A stretch of DNA of 64,000 bases from Gongronella butleri (taxonomy: Eukaryota; Mucoromycota; Mucoromycetes; Mucorales; Cunninghamellaceae). Shown here in pieces: positions 39,598-52,144 of the stretch. The notes under the pieces are model-generated. The model did not search any database. It was not told the origin of the DNA and saw nothing but the letters and a program-made list of their open reading frames with translations. Made by a program: the position numbers and the translations under genes. How positions within the stretch are numbered: position 1 is the stretch's first letter; each line of letters begins with the position of its first letter. The DNA lies in the NCBI GenBank assembly GCA_025201375.1, contig JAIWZP010000010.1:124001-188000 (forward strand), read 5' to 3'.

Positions 39598-41408
39598 ATG
39601 CCAGTGGTAGAAACATTTTACGGTTATATTGAGACGACAAAGGACTCGTTGCTCGTGATGGAAGCGTGCCGCCAGGGGCTGCTGCCGCGTGTGCAGCGAC
39701 GGCTGCAAGACCAGGAGCGCCAGCTTATTCGCAGTGGCGCTGTCTTTTGCTTTGACGAGAAAGAAAGTGGTAAAAAGCCGTTTTGCCTCCTCCCTATTTT
39801 TATTGTTTACACACTTTTTTGCAAGGTATCAAGCGGTGGACGGACGGTCTTGTGTGGAGCCCGTCGCGTATTCTCGGCAACTTTTTGATATATCGCGAGC
39901 TGGACGATCAGCAAGATGAACGACACTTGGACGACGACCTTTTTCCTCAGTCAATTACGTCTGGTCTGACGCTCGTCTCCAAGCGCCAGCGCGAACGCTC
40001 CCTGGTGGGGTCGCTACGCAGCAGCTATCGCTTTAAACCCGACGGATTGATAAAAAAATCCATGTCGCTCGTCGTCAATGGCGTGCAGCAGCATCTCGTC
40101 AGCTACTACACCAAGGAAGACGTGCTTCACAATATCTTCAAGACGCCATGCGACGTGCAACAACTGGCCGCCATTGAAATCTCGCCCGAACTCATCCAAG
40201 GTCAGAATTTCCGCATCCCCTTTTATTCGGATGAGAGCAAGCCTGACGACAAACAAAAAGGTACGCCAAAAATAGCTTGATCGGTGCGCCCTGGCCATGC
40301 AACTGCACTGTTGCAGAGTGCTAGAAAAAAAAAAAAAAGATCAAAATCAGCTATTTTTGGGCGAAAGGTGCGAAAAATCAATTTACTCACGCATTGTCTT
40401 TTTTATTATATTATTTTTTGTTTATTCTTACAGATACATTAGCCTCGAAAAAGACGACAAAGGTGCTCACGGACAAGCGGCGGAAGCGACGCTCGTCATA
40501 CCAGGCGAAACAGCGACACGGCAGTCTTTCTAATACCAGCGACCAATACATGCTCCTTTCAACGCCCATATCGCACGCGTCACTCGCCGCGCAGGTGATG
40601 CCGCTGTCTTCCACGTCGTCTCCCGCCCATTTCCACCCGGCAAAACCGCCGGTCCCCACGTATGCGCCGCCCAATTCCTACCCACACACGCATTTGTACG
40701 CGTACGGCGCACCGTCCAATCTCTCGCTCATGCCCGTCTCCAATGCTTCCACGCTCATCCTACACGAACACCCCGCCTCCATCGAAAGCGCCTCTACAAC
40801 GTCTTCACCTTCCACCATCGAGCACTGTACGTAAAAAAAAAAAAAAGAAATTGAGAGAAAAATGCGCGTCATCGACTCAATTCTTCATTTTTTTATATTA
40901 TGCAGCGCCTTCTCATTACGATACCATCAAACCCGACACGAATGCGAATCATACCACAGCGGCGATGCCGGCGGAATACGATTTCCATCATGATTTCTCG
41001 CAGCAATTGCATCCACAAAGAACAACGCAGCAGCACGCGCCACAACATTCCCAAACGTTGCATTCGCACGCCACGTCGTCCCATTCTTTCCATCAACATC
41101 ACCAACAGCCACAGCAGCAATCCCATCAGCACGCAATGGGCTTGGAGCAACATCTTGATCTGCCGCACGCGTCGTGCAGCGTCGGATCGATGTACCACCA
41201 ATCTTGGGCACCGCGCCAATTCACCACTGGCTTCTCAATTGATCGAATGGAGCAGAATCCGCATCAGCACCTCTTCTCGTCAACATCATTCCACGCCATC
41301 AACCACGCCGCTCTCACAAATCGCACGGAACTCGTCGGCAACGCATTCATGCTCGACCCGGACGCATTGCTGGGCTCCGGATGGAACGACTTTGAAATGC
41401 AAATGTAA
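39598..41408 (+). CDS. WOPR family (Gti1/Pac2, Wor1/Ryp1-like) transcription factor
   Basis: Fungal-specific DNA-binding regulator; relatives control morphology, sporulation and pathogenic growth (Wor1, Ryp1, Mit1, Gti1, Pac2). Exons 39598-39769, 39826-40260, 40434-40826 and 40906-41408; 500 residues. The conserved WOPR box lies at the N-terminus: ETFYGYIETTKDSLLVMEAC, IRSGAVFCFDEKESGIKRWT and DGLVWSPSRILGNFLIYREL, then LIKKSMSLVVNGVQQHLVSY, which gives both halves of the domain (about 4-85 and 125-185). The C-terminal 300 residues are low-complexity, Ser/Pro- then His/Gln-rich, as is usual in the family and likely the activation region. The KRRKRRSS stretch is a possible nuclear signal. A CCAAT box lies about 105 bp upstream. 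Confidence 0.93.
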
Positions 41409-41766
41409 ATCACTTGCCACCTACTCTTTTCTTTTTTGACTGTGCATTATTTCACACATCACACCAAAAAAAAAAAAAAAAACCATAAATCGAGCGCACA
41501 AGAGTACCCATTGCTCTCTTTTTTTTATTTTTTGCTCTTTTGATTATCATACATCTTCTCGGTCACGCTGGACAATGAAAAAAAGGGAAAACCGCGTCAC
41601 ATGGCCACCGGCTCGGTCATTCCAGATGCATGACGTCACCAATGCGAGAAAATTGGAAATGATGATACAGTGGCCCGGATGGCTGGATTTATGCGCATTT
41701 ACACGAGCACATGGATGGGGCCTGGCATCCATCAAAGAGAAGTATACGCGTAAAACGACAGAAAAA

Positions 41767-41802
<36 letters not shown>

Positions 41803-42833
41803 GCGTCGCGTCCCGACGGCACGCGTCAGTCTTTCCTCGCATCGCAAGTATTATCGTGTTCAAGTGTGCTTTGACGCAGTTGTTGGTGCTTTGACATAAC
41901 AATGACTAGTTCCGCATGGATGGACCACGGATTATGTGATGAGCGTGATAAAGATAAAACAAAAAGTGACACGGCACGGGGTCTTGGAGACATTCAAAAC
42001 AAGAAGATTCTCAGGAACTTGGTGCACCTCTTGCTTTTTTTTTTTTTTTTTTTTTTTGCACCAGGAAGTGTAGCCATAGCTGAAACATGAAGGAAATGTT
42101 CATTTTCTGGCTACAAATTAGATATTTTAACGAAATAGATTGCCTTCCAGCGATTGGAAGGGTCAGCGTTGGGGCGCAAGCTGCCTGTGTGTCAAACGTG
42201 GCCTTGTTTGATCACCTACCAGTAAAAAGAATCATACGTAAAAAAAGTGTTGTTTGTGTATTTTTTTCTTTCAATTCCTCGCATCCGCCACTTTTACACT
42301 ATCGTAGCTTGCAATACACAAAAGACGGCTCCAACTCAAAACAAGTTATTTAAACGCGTAACACGTATCATTGACAAGATCGAAATGAACATGAAGCGCG
42401 TTTACACTGTTTTTCGCTGACTTTCGATTCAGCCGCTGTGGATTGCATGTCGCATGTATTTCCATGCTCTCATGTTTCTTAGATGTGTCCAATGATGCAT
42501 TGCGGGCTTTGATGAGAGTGCTTGCCACGTTAAATATCAATTTTGAAGAAAACGTGAGTTTGGCTTGATGTGCCGTTTGATGCTGCGCCTTTTTGCTTTT
42601 TTTCTTTTTGTTTCTACAAGTCACAATGGAATTGAATCATGGCGCGAGCAAAAATTGCATGGATGGCAAGCTAATAATGAGCCAGTGCCTTGACTTTGAC
42701 TGTGAGAGGAGCGATGAGCCGCGGAAAACGGCATTTGTGCGGAAAATACAAAAAAGACAATCAATTTTTCGAGCTCCATTTGCTTTTCTTTTCACTCCTT
42801 TTTTTTTCTGAAGAAAAACACCCATACACAACG
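41409..42833. other. Intergenic region with long A and T runs
   Basis: No supported gene. It contains an A run of about 31 near 41770-41800 followed by ACGCGTCGCGTCCCGACGGC, a T run near 42036-42057, and a T-rich leader before the next ATG. Short frames (for example 42346-42624 minus) look like chance. Confidence 0.55.
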
Positions 42834-43973
42834 ATGAGCTCTGGCATAAAAATCAAGCTGCGAGTAACAATGCCGTCCGAGAGCCCCAAGGCGCCTGCGG
42901 AGTCGAGCAAGGCGTCGTCGCCGCCGTCGTCCGCGGCAAGCTCGCCCAAGCCAGTCGAGTCTACGGATCAACGACCTGCAAAGAAGCCTAGACAGCGCGC
43001 CCCACGCAAACCGCCAGCGTATGTGCCCGTCCTCCTCCCCCATCCCGAAAAACGAGCAACAGACACTTACACTCGAGCCAATTCTTTTCAAAATAGGTCC
43101 AACGACAATAGCAATATGGGCACACCATCGGCTTCCAACGACGAACTAGGTAAACGACGTCGAAAGGGGCAAAATAGGTCAAAAGTGGGTCAAAATGGCA
43201 AAAATCGAGGGCTAACGCACCGTTTTTCTTTCCATAGGCACTCCGAGCCGGCCATCGTCCACACAGGTGCGCGCCATGTATCGCATTCGATGCATTGCAC
43301 AGCACAAGGACATCCCAACGCGCAAATGGGAGCAGCGCCCGCTCTCGTTCTATACCATTGGCGGCGGAAAGGTCGAAATCCCGGTTGGTTGCTGGCAAAC
43401 CGGTAAGAATTCGCCTTTTTAAACGAGGCACCACAAAAGGAAACACCGTCGCGTCGCTCATTTGTCGCGCGTGTTTTGGCTAATTCCCTTTTTCTTTTCT
43501 TTCTTTCTTTCTTTCTTTCTTTTTTTTTTTTTTTAGACGAACAGATGCAATTGAACAAGCGATCGACGGAACCCACATCGCATGCGGAAGTGGATCAACT
43601 CTTTTCACAAGATAAGGATTTCCGTCCATTCCTGTGCACGCATGCCAATTGTAGCAAATCGTTTGCGACACTTGATCTGCTGCAAACGCACGAAAACAAC
43701 ATGCACGGGCAGAAAAAGCAGGTGTGCGGGATTGACGGGTGTCTCAAGAGCTTTGCCACGTCCGGCCAGCTGACCAAGCACCGCAAAATGGTACATTTCC
43801 GCTCGCACCGCAAGAAGAAGCTCGAGGAAGCTGCGGCAGCCGAGGCCGCAACGACCAATGCCGACGACGACACCTCTACGGCCGCCAACACCCCATCCGT
43901 CTTGCTCGGCAATGATGACGACGATTTGCAATCCATGGCATCCACGCATGATTCCCCGTCGATCCAGGATTAG
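42834..43973 (+). CDS. C2H2 zinc-finger protein with Ies4-like segment
   Basis: Exons 42834-43018, 43097-43149, 43238-43402 and 43537-43973; 279 residues. The first 80 residues are basic and Ser/Pro/Lys-rich and begin MSSGIKIKLRVTMPSES. Residues about 100-130 contain TRKWEQRPLSFYTIGGGKVE then IPVGCW, which resembles the [KR]-W-x-[KR]-x-[PF]...G....I..W core of INO80 subunit Ies4. Two C2H2 fingers follow: FLCTHANCSKSFATLDLL with H-x4-H, and VCGIDGCLKSFATSGQLTKH with H-x4-H, both of the C-x4-C type seen in YY1/Iec1/TFIIIA-like proteins. The tail is acidic. INO80 membership is inference; the fingers are certain. The in-frame ATG at 42690 would add 48 residues but is preceded by no proper leader, so 42834 was chosen. 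Confidence 0.8.
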
Positions 43974-44172
43974 ATCCTTTTTTTTAATAAAGCAATTTGT
44001 TTCTTGCATTTGCCTCGCGTATGACTCTCAAATTGCCTTTTTTTAAGGGCCTGCATCCACCATAAGCCCAATTGGATTGGTTTTGATGGCAATGGATAAT
44101 AAAAGTGGGCATTGAATGTTTAATGAGATCCCTGTAACAAAAAGGAGGAGTGTGGATGGGGGAAGGAGTGTG

Positions 44173-45784
44173 CTATGCCAGTTTTTGCTTCTTGTACCGC
44201 AAAATTACGTTCTTTTCGTCTCCAGCAAGGTCGTTTGCCGTATGCATGGTTCTATTACGTCGCTCGTCTTCTTCAGCGCGTCTATTCCTATAAGATTGCA
44301 AATTTCGTAAGCACACGCGACTCAATGACTGCCCTGTCAACTTACTTTTCTTGATCCGAGAGCTGTTTCCTTAAATCAGGATATGTGGGTAACATGGCAG
44401 GGCTCGTGGCTGGAAAACGATGCATAAATTTTAAGAAAAAAAAAGAATTTGTGTGTCAAACGCGCCTTTCCCCCTTGGGTCCCTTTGTTTTCATTGTTTT
44501 TACCTTTTGGTGACTCGGAAAAGTAGGGATGTTGCAAAGCCTGGCGGACAGTGAGACGTGCTTTTGGATTATAGCAGAGCAGGCCGGAAAGAAGGTGGAT
44601 TGTCTGCTTCGTGGCGCGAGGAAATGCGCTTGTGAGGCCGCCCGACGCGACCTCGGGTAGGACGAGGGACGACGCAAGTGGCAATTGCTTGAACCCGGGC
44701 CATGTGGTTTCTGTGGGCACGCCCAGCAGCTCGCAGATCAACTTGAGCTGGGCTTGCTCCGTGTTGCCCGGCATCATCGGCTTGTGGCACAGCAATTCGC
44801 CCATAATGCAGCCCGCTGACCACAGATCCACGGCCGTCGTGTAATTCGCCTCCCCAAACAGCAATTCGGGTGACCGGTACCATAGTGTCACCACGTTTGG
44901 CGTCATTGGTTTGCCAGGCAGACTCAGCGCACGCGCAAGACCAAAATCGGCTGATAAAAAATGGAATTGATCAGTCCATCGTCCATAATGTTGCCATTGC
45001 ACCCACCAATCTTCAGAACGCCCTGCGCCGTGAGCAGCAAATTCGACATTTTGAGATCCCTGTCGAAAAAAAAGAGGAAAAAAAGAATAGAAGCAACAGC
45101 CACGCGTCAATTCATACAAATTCATTCACAAAAGGACACAAATTGTTTACCTGTGGATAATCGAGTGACTGTGACAATATTCTAATCCTCTTAAAAGCTG
45201 CAGCATCAAGCATTTAACTATGAAAATCGAGACAAAAATGAGAAATTGAGTATATCGTTCGGCCATGGAAGGTTGCAATTGGGCTCATGGGGTACCTTCA
45301 GAGGGCGTGTAAGGCGTTTTGACCATATCCAGGAGCGTGCCGAGATCCTGGGCACAATATTCCATGATCAAAAAGATGGAATCGAGCTGTCGGCCCACGG
45401 CAACGTCCGTTACATTGACAATGTTGGTATGGCGCATCCGTTTGAGGATGCTAATTTCGCGCAGACTGCTGATCGGTGTGCCATCGGTCTCGCGCTCCAT
45501 GCGCACTCTCTTGACAGCCATGGTTTGCCCAGTTTTGACGTCCCGCACGCGACTAGATGGAAAATTGAGTGCTAATTGCCCTCTTTTTTTTTTTTTCTTT
45601 TTTCTTTTAGGGTTTTCATAGCTTACTAGACGACGCCATAGGTGCCCTCACCCACTCGATTGATCTTTTCAAAGTCGTTGATGTCTCTACAGTCACCAAA
45701 AAACGGCACGGCCTTGCACTCGAGCTTGCGCTTGCGCACCGTTAGCAGCGACGGGTATGAAATATTGCCACTGCTTCCTGACAT
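44173..45784 (-). CDS. CDK10: Cyclin-dependent kinase 10 (PISSLRE type)
   Basis: CMGC-group kinase. Exons in coding order: 45784-45627, 45552-45296, 45217-45151, 45059-45007, 44950-44504, 44409-44346, 44287-44173; 386 residues. Motifs: FGDCRDINDFEKINRVGEGT (the CDK10/11 lead-in and glycine loop), K67 in AVKRVRM, the cyclin-binding helix PISSLREISILKRMRH (79-94), HRDLKMSN (D162), ADFGLARALSLPGKPMTPNV, TLWYRSPELLFG, and DLWSAGCIMGELL. PISSLRE plus the lead-in R-[SD]-[VI]-x-[ED]-F-E-K-[LI]-N-R points to CDK10 rather than CDK11, which has PITSLRE. The family tail motif (PTYPDLRKQ) is on exon 6, and a charged C-terminal helix is on exon 7. CDK10 pairs with cyclin M and phosphorylates ETS2-type targets in animals; its role in fungi is poorly known. 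It lies 222 bp past the MED16 stop on the same strand. Confidence 0.9.
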
Positions 45785-46006
45785 GACGCTATTAAAGTAA
45801 AAAGGAGGGGAAAAAGAAGGAGGGAGGCACAAAGGGGTCTGTCAAAAAAAGAAAAAGATAAAAAAAAAAAAAAGCGAACAAGTCGAAAGGGAGGAACCCA
45901 TCGAGGCCCGAATTGGATCTTCCGAAACATTTTTTTCCAAGGGCCGCACGCCGCAGCCCGACCTGTCGGGTTCTTTTATTACGTTTTGGTTGAAGGCTAG
46001 GGGAAT

Positions 46007-46132
46007 TCAAAAGAATAAACCTCCACAAAGGCATCGACGCGTCAGACTGTGGAACCACGTCGAGTACGCGCTGGGATCCACCGTGTCAGGGCTCTCTGGA
46101 AGGTATATTTGATAGCATCTGCGTCCATTCAG

Positions 46133-46163
<31 letters not shown>

Positions 46164-49100
46164 GCAAAAGATCAGACTTTGTGCGTCATTTGCGCGTCAA
46201 GGTGTTTTTTTTTGGCGCGTCAAAATAGCCATTCTTACCTAATGCAGCTGCGCACGCGTTTCTCTGTCAATGCAATGCGGCGCTTTCGGATAACATCGAC
46301 AGGATAATCACGGTGCTTCTCGAGATAGATGGACGGCACGGCGCATTTGCTGCGATATTCGCGGGTCACAGTCTTTAGCGCGTCCAACACGTCGCCACTG
46401 GGCATGCGCGCGCCAATGAGCACCGACAAAAAGCTGGGATCAGCAATTTCGGCGGTTTTTGTCGCGTCGTCAAGGCCTGCAACACCGCCTAGCGCGCGCA
46501 GGAACGCTAGCACATCTGCAGTGGGTACGGGCTCACTCGCCATCATACTCCCCACCTGCCGCTCCAAAATCGCCTTAGTCTCGGCAAGCTGCGTCATCTC
46601 ATACTGTCCTTGGCGCACAAAGTCGCTAAAATGGTCAATTAGCACCAGAATACGCATCAATGCCACGCGTGACGCCTTGTGCACAAGCAGCACCGCGTGC
46701 GTGGATCGCTTGGAAATGTCTTGGAAGCCTAAAACAGGAAGAAAAAGAAGAAAAAAAAGGGGAAGATGGGCGTTAAAAAGTGATTTTACGCTTATGTTTG
46801 CTCATTCCTACCTGAGCCCTTGGGATGGCGGCTATTAAACAAGATGTTCCACTCCTTTAGCACCCATCGCGTGTAATCCAAGATCCAATTGGACAGATAC
46901 ACAAGAGACCAGAGTGACTCTAATAAAAAACACCAAGAATGTGAGCTAGTGCCTTGAGAAATGCCACGCGCAACTCGAGTTTTACCTGGTTGAAACGCGA
47001 GCTTGATGCCCTTGTTCGAGTCATTCTCGATGTCGATGGCTTCGGCAATGTCTGTGTGGGGCGACGTGCAGCTGGCCATGAAGCAGTCAAGAATGACAGG
47101 CAATTGCAGCGCCTTGGTCAAGTTGGTGAAAGCGATCTGCTTGGCGGGCAAGCGACGGTACACGCCCATGGCAATACCGTATGCAGGCCGCACCTTGGCA
47201 AGGCTTAATTCGTCCGCTAGATCAAATGCCACCGCCGGTTTGGACGTCGCAAGCAGCCGATTCATGTCCGCCTGCTCAAAAAACGACTCAATCGCTGATA
47301 ATGCGTTACTGATGACGCGATCCGCCACATCTGACGATAAAAAAAAAAAAAGAGGGGAGAGGAGGCCATTGTCAGCTCATGTGCTCTTTGTCATCCACGT
47401 CTTGATCTTTTTTTTTTTTTTTGATTTGCTTTTACTTTGCTGCTCAGGAAGGTGGCTGATCCGAATGACCTCGGAGATGAGATCCAAGTTGTCCCTGCGA
47501 TTAAGTAGGCACAACTTGATTTGTTCCTCCACTTTGGCGACAAGTGGCGCCGTGTCCTTTTGGTCCATTGTCATGCGCGACGTGCCGACGCGTCCAGAGG
47601 CAAGCAGGTACATCAAATGCGTCTCACTCGGTGAAAAAGTGATGCCGAGCACGGGATCTAAAAGGAAAATGAGTGGATTTTCGCTCATTTTCAGCAAAAT
47701 GATGGCACGTACCAGCAAATTCGTCGTCATCTTGATAACCCTCGGCCACCTGCCAAAAGGAATCATGAATGGAGCTCGAGGCTTGATCGTCATCGGCACT
47801 TCGTAGCAGCCCGGTGTCGTGCGAACTGCGGAATTCCATGTGAATGCTGCCATCGGACAACCCCACGGAAATCAAGCCGTGCGACGTGCATCGCGCCGAC
47901 ATAATCAGGCGCTCGGGCAGCACAAAGCCATGCATGTATTGAAAGTCCTTGAAAAAAAAAAAAATGAGCGCGCTCCCATTTGCCGATTTTTTTGTTCATT
48001 TTTGTTTACCAGGCATCGATTTGTCAAGGTCGAATCGCCATAGCCACCAGGTTCAAAGTAATGGCTGGGTATCTGTTGGGTGGTGGACTGTAATTGCCAT
48101 TTGCCCATGTAGCTCGTGTCTTGGTGGGCAAAGCACACGTGTAGCTGGAGCCCGTCCATGTTTTTGGATAAGAGAACATGCGTGATGGAGGTTTCTGGGT
48201 CGGTGATGGGGGTGAGCGCCGATTCGGGTGCCTGGACAAAGGGCAGGTCCGCGACATGCTCGCAAAAGATGGCACCGTCGTTCGTCTTTTGCGGAAATTT
48301 CAAGGAAATCTTGTACAAATACACGATTTTGGGCAAACGTTCCGCGTAGTGTGTCGCAAGATACAGGTCGCCATCTGTTAAAGGAAAAAAAAGGTCAAAA
48401 AACAAGATAAACCAGCATAATGACGCATGTTTGCTCTTTTTTTTTCTCTTTTTACTCTGATCAAGGGCCATGGACGCGTGAGATAGCCTTTCCCAGTCCT
48501 CGAGACCGGCGAGCCACATGCCGTAACAGCCAGTGTCGGAGCGGCAAGTGTCGCGATGACCGGTGATGGGCAGGGTCGTTGTGAACGAGGAGAAAATAGA
48601 ACCATTGCGCTGGAAATGGACCGACACCTCCCCATGGACCGTAACCGCGACAAAGGCAAGGTATCCAAAAGGATTCCGTGGACCATGCACCTTTTCGCGC
48701 GTGAAAACGCGCTCCTGATCCTCATTAACGCTCGACACGTACTAAAAAACAGAAGATGAGCATAACTTTTCGCATGCATTCCTCATTTGTTTTTATTTAT
48801 TTTACCTGACGCTCCGCATTTAGCCAGAAGAAGCTGGCAACAGGCTGCTTGAGGTTCGTCTCGTAAGTCAAAGTCCAATTCTCCACCGAATTCTAAGCCA
48901 AAAAGTGTCAATTGCGCCAATTCAGCTTGTTTTGTGGCGCGAATTGCTAGTTTTGCACGCTCTGCTTCTCTCTTTTTCTTTTTTTCTCTTTTTTACCTCG
49001 AGGTGCCAGACGGCTAGCTTGCCGGTCTCATCGGCGGTGGCGAGCGTGGTGCCGTTTTGATGCCATTCGAGATGGGTGATGGTGTGCTGATGGTACGCGT

Positions 49101-49383
49101 CGGCGAGGGGCAGGGGCGACTTTTTCACGGTGGCTGGCTGCGCGGGCGCGGGGTGACCCATTGTATAAAGGTCGCCAGACACGCAGTATAGAGTGAGCGG
49201 CTTTGGTCGCGGCGGCGCACACACCATGACCCCTTGGCTTGAGCAAGACAGGCACGACGACGGCTGCCGATGTGCCATGCTGGCAAACAGAGACGCAAGC
49301 GGGTACCGCGCCGTACACGCTGGCGCAGAAACCGCGCGGCGCTTCGCGTCCATCGCAGGGGGATCTGTGGGTTTGCGCTTCAT
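46007..49383 (-). CDS. MED16: Mediator complex subunit 16 (MED16/Sin4-like)
   Basis: Tail-module subunit of the Mediator coactivator. Ten exons in coding order: 49383-48997, 48892-48806, 48741-48456, 48374-48010, 47947-47713, 47657-47436, 47330-46986, 46919-46812, 46728-46239, 46118-46007; 878 residues (human MED16 877). The N-terminal half is a WD40-like propeller (HTITHLEWHQNGTTLATADE then TGKLAVWHLE; FGYLAFVAVTVHGEVSVHF; NGDLYLATHY). The C-terminal half is helical, with the family block ESLWSLVYLSNWILDYTRWV and a short Cys/Gly tail (RRCLCGGLFF) in the last exon, as in other MED16 proteins. All splices keep frame; introns 1-3 and 5-7 carry long T or A runs. The long 5' gap (49384-50792) may hold its promoter. 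Assignment rests on overall layout and these blocks. Confidence 0.83.
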
Positions 49384-50792
49384 GCTCGATCGTGAAGAAA
49401 AAGTTCAAAAAAAAAGAGACCGAAAGAAAGAGAAAAAAAAAACACCTCATCCTCCTCTCCTCTTTAGAGGATGCCCCACACACACAGACACAAAACTCCG
49501 CTGCCAGCGCCAGCTTGAAGGCTAAAAAAAAAAAAAAAAAAAAAGCGATCAACGCGTTGTCTCGCGCCGACTATTGATCGTGGTGCCATCAAGCTTTGCA
49601 AGCAAGCATTTTTAATGTCCATTTTCTCAGAAATAGAATAAAATTCTTAGATTAATAACATCGTTCATCGAGAAAATCGACACTTTATCAATTTTGGAGC
49701 ACAATCATATGTCGCTCCTGATGAACGTATCGATGTAATGGTAATAGAACTTGCGCCATTCGACAGTCACGCTCCTTTTCATCACGTGGCTGCTTCTGAG
49801 GACGTCCTTTAACGATATTTTCACATAGAAAGTATTGATCAAAAAGTTAAGCGCGATATTTCGCGCATTGAACATGACAGTGCGCTATGTCTGCGCCACT
49901 GCGCGCACCGAAAGCACAGAATTTACTGTGCGCAAAGATAGAGCGCGGCTGCGCAATGATAAAAATAAAAAATTGATGTAATGACGCATGTTTTGAATAA
50001 ATCACGTAATTTACGATTTATCCGAGAATCAATCAAATCACGATATGATCGAAAATGGTAGAGCGTTATGATACAGCGTGAAAGCTGAAAGGGAATCAAT
50101 GATAAAACAGTATCATACTGTATTTGTACAGTAAGTTTGAACATTGCACCAAGCAAAGAACGAGACTTGGCGAAAATCGAGGCCCAAATGAATTGAATTG
50201 AAAAAAAGAGCAGAAGGATTCGTACTTGAGGGCCAATTCAAATCCACGTATGCGTTTTTAGTTTTAAAGTGTGGACTTTTCGCTAAAAATCAAACTCGGC
50301 AAGTATTTGAGTATTGACGGCGGCTCGTACTGGTTGGTTGTATACAGTAAAATGAAAAATCCATGGTGCACAGGTTCACTGGGTTCAAACTGGAACGGAT
50401 TGTCTGCGAAGAAAGGCATACGACGCCAACCAAACCGAAATTTAGCTTGTTCAAGCCAAAACTTTTTTTTTTCTGGATATTGTAGAGCTATGTTGATTCA
50501 TAATAAACGACAAAAATGTAGCCAACTTTGTGCTGCACGTGTTTATAAGCGCTTTAGAGTAAATCAAATCACGGAAAAGGCATGAAAAAGTGTCAAAGAC
50601 AAAATATTCAAGTCTCTGGCTCGATTTTTCTACCCATCGATGCCACAGTGCGCTTCATCTCAGGCTGTGTTTGAATTGCGCGCATGACGTACCAGGAAAA
50701 GTCAGGCTGGGCATTAAAAAGGGCGGCGCGGTTGGGTTGAATTGTCTTTTTCTCATTTTACTTGTTTTTTTTGTTTTAATTACACCCTACGT
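49384..50792. other. Intergenic region, AT-rich, no supported gene
   Basis: Separates the divergent MED16 (-) and UBP14 (+) starts. It holds A runs near 49520-49543, AT-rich sequence with short imperfect repeats shared with the 9-13 kb region (for example TTTTCTCAGAAA-type words), and a T-rich leader at 50740-50792. The 104-codon frame at 50271-50585 shows no family resemblance. Confidence 0.55.
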
Positions 50793-52109
50793 ATGACGAC
50801 TTCTTGCCAGCATATCGATACGACGCGCTTCTCCTTGCCGACAGCGTTCACCAAGGTTTACAAGGACGAGTGCACCCAGTGCTTTGATTCGCAGGTGAGT
50901 GCATAATTGGCGTTTTACAATTGGAAATTGTGCCTGACCTTGACGCTCATCTTGCACTAGGATCTTTCCGAGGGTATCGATGTGTGTCTGACGTGCTTCA
51001 ATGGTGGCTGCGTGTCTTCCGATCGTCACCATGCCAAGCTGCACTTTGAAAAGACAGCTCATCCTCTTGCGGTCAATATTCGTCGTGTTGTCAAGCCTAA
51101 GAGGGTAAGCCAGTTGCTCAGCATTGAATGACGCAACGCGTCTCTGACTTTTTTTTTATTTTCGTGCAGGAGGAGGGCACGCCACCCCCACAAAAAATGA
51201 GCAAACTTGCGATTTTGCCCGAGAATTACGAGCCGACGTACGAGTATATTACCAAGGTGCGGTGCTACGCGTGCACCGGGGTCGAGGCACCCAAGAGTGT
51301 GAATTCCGAGGTAAAACAAGCTGCAACATGAGCCAAGAAACGCAAATTGAGCGAAAGAAACGCGTCTCATTCATAATTTGGGGGTAGATCACGTCCATTG
51401 TTGATGCGGTGCTGGCAGCGACATCGTCGGCCAAGCAGTCGGACATCAAGGCGTGGGAAGAGGAGATCACGGCGTGCGAGCACACGCTGTGCCTCGAGCA
51501 AGACGCGCCACACAAGCTGGAGCCGCAATCGTTCGCGCATTGCTCCATGTGTGATCTCAAGGAGAACCTGTGGCTGTGCTTGACGTGTGGCCATCTCGCG
51601 TGCGGCCGTCGCCACTATGACGGATCCGGTGGCAACAACCACGCCGTCGATCACGCAAAGCAGACGGGCCATGCCGTCGCGTGTAAACTCGGCACCATCA
51701 CCCCTGAGGGCACCGCAGGTAAAAAGCCAAAAAGTCTTCAAAAAAAAATGCAAATCGCTTATTCAATTCCCCCATTTTGTACGCGTCTGGCAGATATTTA
51801 TTGCTATCAATGCGACGACGCCAAGCTGGATGGCAACTTGGCAACGCATCTGGCTAATTGGGGTATCAATGTCCTGGATCAGTCGAAAACGGAGAAGAGC
51901 ATGACCGAACTGGTAAATTTTTGGCTACACTGTGGCATCTCTCCAGATTCTGACGTGTCTCTGTCTCTTTCTCTCTTTTCCATAGCAATTGGAGCAGAAC
52001 ATGAAGTTTGATTTCAGCATGACCACCGAGGACGGCAAGCATTTGGAGCCAAAGTTCGGCCCTGGCTACACGGGCATCAAGAATCTCGGCAACAGGTAAC
52101 TTTCCCCAG

Positions 52110-52144
<35 letters not shown>

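Noticed and set aside
41767..41801. Long A run taken as a retrotransposon poly-A tail
   Set aside because: No upstream element or target-site duplication; such runs are common in this genome's introns and flanks.
50271..50585. 104-codon plus-strand frame upstream of UBP14
   Set aside because: No recognisable domain and AT-rich; likely chance.
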